Positions 55,411 to 63,016 of a DNA stretch of 64,000 nt are shown one piece after another (the first letter of the stretch is position 1; each line of letters begins with the position of its first letter). This DNA is from Ornithinibacillus salinisoli (GTDB lineage Bacteria > Bacillota > Bacilli > Bacillales > Amphibacillaceae), in assembly GCF_042682545.1 (NCBI RefSeq), contig NZ_JBHUHQ010000015.1, one strand, 5' to 3'. A program made the translations under genes and the position numbers. The notes under the pieces are model-generated. The model worked only from the letters and a program-made list of their open reading frames with translations, had not been told where the DNA came from and ran no database searches.

Positions 55411-56721
55411 TTGAAGATGTTAAGAGAAAGATTTTTACTGATAAGTCTACTAGGTATAATGTTATTACTTTTTGCTGCATGTTCGGATGACAGTGGGTCA
55501 AGTTCTGACGAAACAGATAATGGAAATGATGATGGTGATTCTGCAGATACAGAAGAATTATCTGGGGAAGTAGAATTTATGACCATCTCATTATTACCGA
55601 CATTTGAAGATTACTTAAACAATTTAAAAGCAGAGTTTGAAAATTTGCATCCAAATGTAACCGTTACCATTAACGATGTACCATATGATCAAGTAGAGCA
55701 ATATGTACTTACAAATGCTTCAAGTGGTGATCTCCCGGATGTAATGAACTTAAACACCGAATTTGTGAAGAAGATTGGTGCGATGGGGGCACTCGTTAAC
55801 ATGGATGAAGCTGCTGCCGATGTCAAAGACACTTTCTTTGAAGGTCTTTGGCAAACAGGTGGAGTAGAAGGATCTGTCTATGCACTACCTTGGTATACAA
55901 CAACAAGTGGCTTAATCTATAATCCTGATATTCTAGCAGAAGCTGGTTTTGATGCTCCACCAACGACGTTTGAAGAGGCATGGGAAATGTCAAAAACAAT
56001 CTATGAAGAAACCGGTGCATATGGTGAAGTGATCCAAGGTGAAATGCATCTGTTATTCCCGAAAAACGGTATTGATATCTTAAATGAAGATAATACCGCT
56101 GCAGCATTTAACACGCCAGAAGCAGTGGCATTATGGAGTGATTTAAAAGAGTATTATGATCAAGGATTATTTGAATTAGATGTTATGTTAAACCAAGTAT
56201 CAATGGCAGAATTATACGCTACAGAAAAAGTAGCATGGTGGGCTACTGGACCACAGTTATTCCGTCAAGTAAACGATTTATCACCAGAAGTATATGAAAA
56301 ATCTTTAGGTGGTGCGGCATTAGATGGAACGGCTGGTAAACAGCATGCCAACCCAATGAATATTGCCGTATCTGAAAATAGTGAATCAAAAGAGGCAGCA
56401 GTTGAGTTTGCCAAATTTGTAACAAATGCAGAAAACCAACTGGAATTTGGTAAAGAGGCATCCGTATTGCCTCCAGTTGAAGAAGCTGCAAATGATGAAT
56501 TCTTCGCTCAAGGTGAAGATTCAGAGGATGCAACAGAACGTGGACGTTATTATGCAGCACAAGCACTTGCTACTGCAGAAAACATGAGTCCGCAAGTAGA
56601 AAACGTATCGCAAGTTATAGAAGCTATTCAAGAAGCGTTCCAGCAAGTATTACTTAATGATGTTGATCCAGCAGAAGCATTAGCTGAAGCGGAACAACAA
56701 GTTAATAGTGTACTAGAGTAG
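55411..56721 (+). CDS. ABC sugar transporter substrate-binding lipoprotein
   Basis: GGAGGGG six bases upstream sets TTG 55411 (436 residues). The lipoprotein signal ends LLLFAAC (Cys24) and is followed by an acidic Ser/Asp linker. The mature part fits the family-1 sugar-binding proteins (PYDQVEQYVLTNASSGDLPD, LPWYTTTSGLIYNPDIL, ATGPQLFRQV). It would bind an oligosaccharide, probably a product of the secreted GHL10 enzyme. It is the first gene of the importer unit and is followed by a hairpin before the permease genes. Confidence 0.9.
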   Translation: MKMLRERFLLISLLGIMLLLFAACSDDSGSSSDETDNGNDDGDSADTEELSGEVEFMTISLLPTFEDYLNNLKAEFENLHPNVTVTINDVPYDQVEQYVLTNASSGDLPDVMNLNTEFVKKIGAMGALVNMDEAAADVKDTFFEGLWQTGGVEGSVYALPWYTTTSGLIYNPDILAEAGFDAPPTTFEEAWEMSKTIYEETGAYGEVIQGEMHLLFPKNGIDILNEDNTAAAFNTPEAVALWSDLKEYYDQGLFELDVMLNQVSMAELYATEKVAWWATGPQLFRQVNDLSPEVYEKSLGGAALDGTAGKQHANPMNIAVSENSESKEAAVEFAKFVTNAENQLEFGKEASVLPPVEEAANDEFFAQGEDSEDATERGRYYAAQALATAENMSPQVENVSQVIEAIQEAFQQVLLNDVDPAEALAEAEQQVNSVLE

Positions 56722-56727
56722 GTAATT

Positions 56728-56777
56728 AAGGGTCAGACCCCTATGGGTGCCATGGTAGTTACGGGGGGCTGACCCTT
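56728..56777 (+). terminator. Intercistronic stem-loop after the binding-protein gene
   Basis: AAGGGTCAG (56728-56736) pairs with CTGACCCTT (56769-56777), with inner C and G runs extending the stem; the loop contains GGTGCCATGG. It lies inside the operon and probably raises the ratio of binding protein to permease. Confidence 0.65.
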
Positions 56778-56816
56778 TCAAGACGATTACGTCTTCTCTT
56801 AAAGGAGGTAAGATTT

Positions 56817-57671
56817 ATGTATAAGGCAAGGCATGCATGGGGTTTTCTTGCCATTCCCCTTATATTATTACTTATATTTACTTTTATACCGAGTATCGCT
56901 GCATTCGTTTTAAGCTTCACTAATTATAATGTTTTTCAGCCAATTGAATTTTTAGGCTTGGAAAATTACATAAAAGCATTTCAGGATAACGATTTTCGTA
57001 AGGCTATGTTCAATACCATTTATTACTGGTTACTAGTTACCCCTGCGCTAGTCGTTCTTCCTATTATGGTAGCAATTCTAGTTAATCAAAAGTTACGTGG
57101 AATCAAAATTTTTCGATTGATCTACTACTTCCCTGTACTAGTTTCTGTTGTTATCACAGCAATCTTATGGAAGTGGATGTTTGCGAAAGAAGGAATTGTA
57201 AACTACTTCCTTAGTTGGTTTGGCGTTGAGCCATTTGGCTGGTTAATGGATACTTCCACAGTAATGCTTGCTCTTGCATTTGTAACTATCTGGCAAGGAT
57301 TTGGTTATTACATGCTATTTTATTTAGCAGCGTTACAAGGAGTACCGAAGGATTTATATGAGGCTAGTGAATTAGATGGTGCGAGTTTTTGGCAAAAACA
57401 TTTTTATGTAACCGTTCCGTTGATTAAACCGATGATCTTCTTTGTTGCGGTTATCTCTACGATGGGAGCATTTAAAGAGTTTACGTTAATGTTAACGATG
57501 ACAGATGGTGGTCCACTGAAAGCATCCACAACGGTTGTTTTATTAGTATTCGAGGAAGCATTTACGAACTTAGATATGGGGTATGCTAGTGCGATATCCT
57601 TCATCCTATTCGTTATCATCCTAATTATTACGTTAATCAATCAAAAATTGCTTGATAACCCCAATAAATAA
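56817..57671 (+). CDS. ABC sugar transporter permease (MalF-like)
   Basis: AAAGGAGG precedes ATG 56817 (284 residues). Six membrane segments and the EAA loop YEASELDGASFWQKHFYVTVP (split near residue 185) mark a binding-protein-dependent sugar permease of the MalF/UgpA type. It starts 95 bases after the binding-protein gene and 14 bases before the second permease. Confidence 0.92.
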   Translation: MYKARHAWGFLAIPLILLLIFTFIPSIAAFVLSFTNYNVFQPIEFLGLENYIKAFQDNDFRKAMFNTIYYWLLVTPALVVLPIMVAILVNQKLRGIKIFRLIYYFPVLVSVVITAILWKWMFAKEGIVNYFLSWFGVEPFGWLMDTSTVMLALAFVTIWQGFGYYMLFYLAALQGVPKDLYEASELDGASFWQKHFYVTVPLIKPMIFFVAVISTMGAFKEFTLMLTMTDGGPLKASTTVVLLVFEEAFTNLDMGYASAISFILFVIILIITLINQKLLDNPNK

Positions 57672-57685
57672 AGGAGGGGAATACG

Positions 57686-58555
57686 TTGTCTGAATCCATA
57701 GTATCCAATCCTTCAAAGAAAGGATTTAATCGAAAAAAGCTAATCAATAAATCGATTTCTTACTTCTTTTTATTACTTTTAGTATCGATTACCATTGTTC
57801 CATTTATCTGGACGGTATCTATTTCATTGAAGGGACAAAATGATGTTATTTTTTCGATACCACCACAATTTATACCAAATACGTTCACATTAGAGAACTT
57901 TATTACGGTGTGGAATACATTGCCAATTCCAAGGTATTTACTTAATACCGTATTTCTTACCTTCTTTGGAGTGGTATTACCGTTAATTTTCTGTTCGTTT
58001 GCCGCGTATCCATTGGCGAGAATGAAATTTAGAGGAATGAATCTCATCTTCATATTGATCATTGCTACGATGATGATCCCAAATGAAGTAACCATGATTC
58101 CAGTCTATCTAGTAATTGATAAACTCGGATTAATGGGAACATACACCGGTATTATTATTACTGGTGCCATTACACCACTTGGGATATTCCTCATGAGACA
58201 AGGTTTTAAGGAAATTCCACGAGAAATTGAAGAATCTGCAGTTATCGATGGAGCAAATGTATGGCAAATTTTTTGGAAGCTCATGTTTCCGATGGTTAAA
58301 CCAATGCTTGGCGTATTAGCTATTTTGTGTTTTATTGCAGCATGGAATAATTTCTTATGGCCATTATTAATTCTCGATGATCCAAATAAATATCCGATTA
58401 CTCTTGGACTCTATCAATTGCAAGGGGCTTTCGCTGCAAATACGAGACTTATTGCTGCGGGTGCATTAATTGCACTGATACCAGTTATTGTCGTGTTTAT
58501 TGTATTCCAGCGGTACTTTATTGAAGCAGCATATTCTAGCTCTGTAAAAGGGTAA
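57686..58555 (+). CDS. ABC sugar transporter permease (MalG-like)
   Basis: AAGGAGGGG precedes TTG 57686 (289 residues). It has six membrane segments, an N-terminal TIVPFIWTVSISLKG of the MalG group and the EAA loop IEESAVIDGANVWQIFWKL. It pairs with the MalF-like protein. No ATPase gene follows, so the pair probably uses a shared MsmX-type ATPase encoded elsewhere. Confidence 0.92.
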   Translation: MSESIVSNPSKKGFNRKKLINKSISYFFLLLLVSITIVPFIWTVSISLKGQNDVIFSIPPQFIPNTFTLENFITVWNTLPIPRYLLNTVFLTFFGVVLPLIFCSFAAYPLARMKFRGMNLIFILIIATMMIPNEVTMIPVYLVIDKLGLMGTYTGIIITGAITPLGIFLMRQGFKEIPREIEESAVIDGANVWQIFWKLMFPMVKPMLGVLAILCFIAAWNNFLWPLLILDDPNKYPITLGLYQLQGAFAANTRLIAAGALIALIPVIVVFIVFQRYFIEAAYSSSVKG

Positions 58556-58574
58556 ACAAAAGGTTGTGAGATAA

Positions 58575-59210
58575 ATGACTATCGTATCTACTATTTTAGA
58601 AGCATTTGAATGGTTTATGAGGTTAGTAAGACTGAATTTGGTCTTTCTGTTGGCATGTCTAAGCGGTTTTGTTCTATTTAGCTTTTTTCCAGCAATAGTA
58701 GCTGCATTTGCTGTAGCTGACCAATGGACTAAAGGAAATACAGATATATCTGTTTGGAAGGAATTCTGGAAACATTTCAAGGCTAATTATGTCCGCTCCC
58801 AGCTAGTAGGTTATATAATCGGGCTTGCCGTTTTCATTATTTATGTAGATTTTACATTTTTTCAACAGCTGGATGGAGGAATGATAAAAACTCCAATTAT
58901 GATGGTATTGGCTATTTTATTGTTGGGGATTGCCATCACTGCTTTATATATATTTCCAACTTTACTAACGCACGATATCAAGCTTAAAGATTTGTTTAGA
59001 ACTTCCTTTTTTACAGGGCTATCCTATATCCATTGGAGCATGATCAACTTATTAGGAATTGTAGGTATTTTACTTGTATCTTATCGGTTCCCAGGTACCT
59101 TGTTTTTCCTTACAGGAAGTAGCATAGTCTTATGGATGACGTGTATGAATCAAATCATTAAAAGCAAAGTGGAACGAAGGTATGAACAATTAAAAAGTGT
59201 AGCGGAATAG
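58575..59210 (+). CDS. YesL-like (DUF624) membrane protein
   Basis: The 211-residue protein has about five membrane segments and opens with FEWFMRLVRLNLVFLLACL, typical of the DUF624/YesL family. Genes of this family commonly neighbour sugar ABC permeases in Bacilli. Function is unknown. It starts 20 bases after the MalG-like gene, within the same operon. Confidence 0.82.
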   Translation: MTIVSTILEAFEWFMRLVRLNLVFLLACLSGFVLFSFFPAIVAAFAVADQWTKGNTDISVWKEFWKHFKANYVRSQLVGYIIGLAVFIIYVDFTFFQQLDGGMIKTPIMMVLAILLLGIAITALYIFPTLLTHDIKLKDLFRTSFFTGLSYIHWSMINLLGIVGILLVSYRFPGTLFFLTGSSIVLWMTCMNQIIKSKVERRYEQLKSVAE

Positions 59211-59221
59211 GTAGGCATCTT

Positions 59222-59950
59222 GTGAAGTTAGACAAACGAAAATTACAAACCGTGGTGAAGTATATGGAGAAAACACAATTATTAGAGCAAATAAAAGGAA
59301 AGTTAATCGTTTCTTGTCAGGCGCTAGAGGATGAACCACTACATGGGCCACATATCATGGCTAGAATGGCCATGGCAGCAGATGTCGGAGGTGCAGTGGC
59401 GATCAGAGCAAACGGGAGTGACGATATTTCCGCAATTAAACATGCTACAAAACTACCAATTATAGGATTGGTAAAGCGAGTATATGAAAATAGTCATGTG
59501 TACATTACCCCTACAAAAAAAGAAGTAGATGAACTGTTGGATGTTGGTGTCGATGTCATTGCACTCGATGCCACGAACAGAAAAAGACCGAATGGTGATT
59601 CACTTGAAGAAATAATTCGCTATGTAAAAGAAAAAGAACAATTAATATTAGCGGATATTTCCACAGTGGAAGAAGGGCTACATGCACTGCATTTAGGTGC
59701 GGATTTTATATCAACGACATTATCTGGCTATACCGACTATACCGTAAGGGAACAACCTGGACCAGATGTAGAGTTGGTGGAAAAGCTTGTACATGCGACC
59801 GATGCACCTATTTTTGCGGAAGGACGTATCGAATGTCCGAACGATGCGAAGAGAATGATCCAAAAAGGTGCACATACCGTTGTTGTTGGCTCAGCGATTA
59901 CGAGACCTCAGCATATCACGAAAGTATTTGTTGATGGAATGAATGATTAG
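59222..59950 (+). CDS. nanE: N-acetylmannosamine-6-phosphate 2-epimerase
   Basis: The 242-residue TIM-barrel protein has KGKLIVSCQALEDEPLHGP, MARMAMAADVGGAVAIRANG, IIGLVKR with the catalytic Lys, and VVVGSAITRP. It converts ManNAc-6-phosphate to GlcNAc-6-phosphate in the cytosol. With the ROK kinase this suggests degradation of ManNAc or sialic-acid-type sugars. The start is uncertain: GTG 59222 has AGG seven bases away, while ATG 59264 would give the usual family N-terminus. Sialate lyase (NanA) is not in the window. Confidence 0.9.
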   Translation: MKLDKRKLQTVVKYMEKTQLLEQIKGKLIVSCQALEDEPLHGPHIMARMAMAADVGGAVAIRANGSDDISAIKHATKLPIIGLVKRVYENSHVYITPTKKEVDELLDVGVDVIALDATNRKRPNGDSLEEIIRYVKEKEQLILADISTVEEGLHALHLGADFISTTLSGYTDYTVREQPGPDVELVEKLVHATDAPIFAEGRIECPNDAKRMIQKGAHTVVVGSAITRPQHITKVFVDGMND

Positions 59951-59967
59951 GCTCGATTCTCTGTAGG

Positions 59968-60040
59968 TGAGAACATCGGACACATGAGGGGAAACATCGG
60001 CCGCACGAGCGAGAACATCGTCACACTCTAGCGGAAACAT
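59968..60040. repeat. Four-copy AACATCG array, 21-bp period
   Basis: AACATCG-like cores begin at 59972, 59993, 60014 and 60036 (spacing 21, 21, 22), each preceded by a GAGCG- or GGTGA-like sequence. The array lies in the 199-base gap between nanE and the secreted hydrolase gene. Confidence 0.7.
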
Positions 60041-60149
60041 AACCATTAACTAGGTAGTAACTCCAATTTCAAGTGGAAGGAGGCTAGTTTATAAATCTTT
60101 TGGAGTATAAATATATGAAAATTCATAGATTAAGGAAGTGGTGTACGAA

Positions 60150-61811
60150 ATGAATAAGAAAAAAATTATCTCGTTTTTTTCAGCAATGATTGTCACCATG
60201 GTAGTCCTATTAACATCTATACCAGTTCATGCAGCTGATGGTTCCAATGTAGAAAATATCATCAAAAATAAAAATATGAAAGCTAGAATTCTTTGGTATG
60301 ATCTTAGTGCCAACTTAGATAGCTTAGATACACCAGAAAAAGTTGCTGATATCGTATCGAAGACAGCACAAGCTAACATTAATACCATCATACTTGATGT
60401 GAAAAATCGCAGTGGATTTGTTCCATATCCAAGTGAGTTTTCCCCACATCTGAGTGAATCACTAAATCCTAAGTATAATTGGTATCCACAAGATTACGAT
60501 CTGGTAGAAACGGTGATAGAAGAAGCAAAAAAATATGATATTGAGGTGCACCTTAATATCAATGTATTTTCAGCAGGAGATATTGTGTATCAAGAAGGAC
60601 CGGCAATCGATAATCCCGATTGGCAAACGATTGTCTATGATGTGAATCGAATTGTAACCGAAGAAGATGGTGAAACACACCCTATTCATGGATTTGACCA
60701 ATCAAGAGGTACTGATCAACTAGTTGTATATACCCCTGAAAATAATGATGTTACTCCAACCAATCGTTGGGGTATTGAAGTTGTTGTAGAAGATGGGACG
60801 ATTGTTGATATAGTAGATCAAGCGATTATCGGAGACAGGGAAGTACCGGTACCAGACAATGGCTATGTACTTTCTGGTCATGGTAAAGCAAGACAATGGA
60901 TTCTTGATAATGTTCAAGTTGGAGAGCAACTGGATATCGCTAGTGTCGAAACCGACTTAAAACCAGTATCTGAAACAGCTGGACCAGCAGCATTTATGAA
61001 TCCAATAAATCCTGACGTAAGAGAATACACATGGAATGTTATCGAAGAACTGGTCGAAAACTATGATATTGACGGAATCACGCTTGATCGCGCAAGATAC
61101 AACAATATTTATACAGACTTTAGTGAGTTAAGTCGAGAGAAATTTGAAGAGTCTATTGGGCAGGAATTGACAAACTGGCCAGAAGATATTTTTACCGTAG
61201 AATTTAATGGAGATGAAAAAGAAATCCTCCCTGGACCATTTTATCAAGAATGGATCAAATGGCGGGCTCAAAACATACATGATTATTTTGAGGAAACAAA
61301 AGAAATAATGCACAATCTTGATTCCGATGTGTTATTTAATACGTATGTTGGTTCCTGGCACCCATTATACTATAGTGAGGGAGTAAACTGGGGAAGTAAA
61401 GATTATCACCCTGACTATGATTGGGCAGCTGATGATTACAACGAAACAGGATATGCCGATCATTTAGACTTTTTAATGACAGGTCTATATTATGGTGATG
61501 TAACAATCGACGAATTAGAAGGTAGATTGCCATACTGGTATAGTGTAGAAGGTGCAGCAGACCTAAGTATGGAAGTTACCGATTATGATACTTTTGTATA
61601 TGGAAGTCTCTATTTACTTCAATACCAAGATAGGCCAGAAGATTTCAAACGTGCCATCCGTATGACGGAAGAAAAAATGCACGGTATTATGCTCTTTGAT
61701 TTAGTATATATTGAGATGTATGATTGGTGGCCACTACTTGAGGAAGTATTTGATAAAAAGACAAAAGCACCTCACTCTATACCTGGGTTCTTGAAACAGC
61801 TAAGATCATAA
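60150..61811 (+). CDS. GHL10-type glycoside hydrolase, secreted
   Basis: AAGGAAG upstream and a clean signal peptide support ATG 60150 (553 residues), not GTG 60138. The signal peptide (KKKIISFFSAMIVTMVVLL) ends VHA-ADG near residue 28. The TIM-barrel part contains ARILWYDLSANLDSLD, DVKNRSGFVPYPSEF, NYDIDGITLDRARYNN and YVGSWHPLYYSEGVNW. It has an inserted beta-rich segment (about 170-270) that the cytosolic paralogue at 50900 lacks. It probably attacks an external polysaccharide to feed the ABC importer. Confidence 0.82.
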   Translation: MNKKKIISFFSAMIVTMVVLLTSIPVHAADGSNVENIIKNKNMKARILWYDLSANLDSLDTPEKVADIVSKTAQANINTIILDVKNRSGFVPYPSEFSPHLSESLNPKYNWYPQDYDLVETVIEEAKKYDIEVHLNINVFSAGDIVYQEGPAIDNPDWQTIVYDVNRIVTEEDGETHPIHGFDQSRGTDQLVVYTPENNDVTPTNRWGIEVVVEDGTIVDIVDQAIIGDREVPVPDNGYVLSGHGKARQWILDNVQVGEQLDIASVETDLKPVSETAGPAAFMNPINPDVREYTWNVIEELVENYDIDGITLDRARYNNIYTDFSELSREKFEESIGQELTNWPEDIFTVEFNGDEKEILPGPFYQEWIKWRAQNIHDYFEETKEIMHNLDSDVLFNTYVGSWHPLYYSEGVNWGSKDYHPDYDWAADDYNETGYADHLDFLMTGLYYGDVTIDELEGRLPYWYSVEGAADLSMEVTDYDTFVYGSLYLLQYQDRPEDFKRAIRMTEEKMHGIMLFDLVYIEMYDWWPLLEEVFDKKTKAPHSIPGFLKQLRS

Positions 61812-61816
61812 AATTT

Positions 61817-61850
61817 ATACAAGGAGGCGATTAGCTTCGCCTTCTTGTAT
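61817..61850 (+). terminator. Terminator after secreted hydrolase gene
   Basis: A 14-bp stem with one G-U pair (61817-61830 with 61837-61850, ATACAAGGAGGCGA) followed by a TTCC tract. Confidence 0.7.
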
Positions 61851-61935
61851 TCCATTACTACTTAACAATGGTTCTTACGTTTGAAAACTAGTAAAATGGT
61901 AGGAGATAATTATTCTAGAAAAAGGCGGTAACTAT

Positions 61936-62766
61936 ATGAAGAAGCCAATTACTGAAATAATAAATAGCTACTTTCCATCGTTAACGAACTCAGAACAAAA
62001 GGTTGCGTCGTTTGTGTTGGATAACTTGGAAAAAGTTATATTTTATTCTGTAACAGATCTAGCAGATGAAGCAGCAGTAGGTGAAACAACAGTCCTTCGC
62101 TTTTGTCGGAAAATAGGCTTAAAAGGCTATCAAGAGTTCAAGCTAACTATTGCACAAAATTTATCGGAAGAGAAAAAGGAGAAGAATGGTTCCGAACCAA
62201 GTAATATCATTCATTCTATCTCTAGCAATTCCGTTTACGCGATAGAAAATACAGCATCCATGATCAGTGAAGAAGATCTAAATGCAGCGTTAGCACTGTT
62301 ACAGGAAGCACATTCATTACATATATTTGGTGTAGGTAGCTCAGGAATAACAGCATTGGATGCAAAAAGTAGGTTACTTCGAATTGGTATCCAGGCAAGT
62401 GCGATTACAGACTCACACTTACAAGCTATGTCAGCAGCCACATTATCGGATCAAGATGTCGTCATTGCCCTTAGTATCTCAGGAAGTACAAGAGATACGA
62501 TTGAATCAGTGAAAATTGCCAAAGAAAACGGTGCAAAAGTAATTGCTATTACATATTATTCTCGGTCACCAATCACACAATTTGCCGATATTGTATTAGT
62601 TGGTGGTGCCAAAGAATCACCATTAGAAGGTGGATCCTTAACAGCAAAAATATCCCAACTGTTTGTCGTTGATCTACTTTGCACAGGATTAGCATTATTG
62701 AAGAAAGAAAAATCATTAGAGATGAAGAATAAGACCGCTAAGGCAGTGGTTAGTAAGATTTACTAG
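61936..62766 (+). CDS. RpiR/MurR-family regulator with SIS domain
   Basis: AAAGGCGGT precedes ATG 61936 (276 residues). The N-terminal helix-turn-helix is SVTDLADEAAVGETTVLRFC and the C-terminal SIS domain (LHIFGVGSSGITALDAKSRL, IALSISGSTRDTIES) binds a sugar phosphate. RpiR regulators control amino-sugar and hexose-phosphate genes. It is likely to regulate the ROK-GHL10-ABC cluster in answer to ManNAc-6-P or GlcNAc-6-P, although this is inferred. Confidence 0.9.
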   Translation: MKKPITEIINSYFPSLTNSEQKVASFVLDNLEKVIFYSVTDLADEAAVGETTVLRFCRKIGLKGYQEFKLTIAQNLSEEKKEKNGSEPSNIIHSISSNSVYAIENTASMISEEDLNAALALLQEAHSLHIFGVGSSGITALDAKSRLLRIGIQASAITDSHLQAMSAATLSDQDVVIALSISGSTRDTIESVKIAKENGAKVIAITYYSRSPITQFADIVLVGGAKESPLEGGSLTAKISQLFVVDLLCTGLALLKKEKSLEMKNKTAKAVVSKIY

Positions 62767-62783
62767 AGCTCGAACTTGTGGTT

Positions 62784-62829
62784 GAGCGCTCTAAGTCGTG
62801 CCAGAGCGCACGTATCTCGACCGGAGCGC
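62784..62829. repeat. Three-copy GAGCGC array, 20-bp period
   Basis: GAGCGC begins at 62784, 62804 and 62824, spaced exactly 20 bases, with weaker cores on each side (GAGCTC at 62766 and ATCGCACC near 62845). It lies 18 bases after the RpiR stop. The rest of the gap to 63016 holds only a terminator. Confidence 0.65.
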
Positions 62830-62950
62830 AGTAACAAGGTATTTATCGCACCAAACACTTCCAAAGATCACTCGGACCTTGGCCAAGCACTTAAACACCC
62901 GAACTCGAGTCCGCACCCCAGATTTAAAACACACTATTTCGATTAAAATC

Positions 62951-62972
62951 CAACCATATAATAAAATGGTTG
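62951..62972 (+). terminator. Terminator before the Gfo/Idh gene
   Basis: A perfect 7-bp stem, CAACCAT (62951-62957) with ATGGTTG (62966-62972), runs into TTTTTTAT. Confidence 0.7.
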
Positions 62973-63016
62973 TTTTTTATATTAGCAAAAATAATATTTA
63001 ATAAGGGGTTGATAAT

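Noticed and set aside
62798..63001. Plus-strand open frame of 67 codons
   Set aside because: It spans the third repeat array and the terminator at 62951, has no ribosome site and unusual composition.
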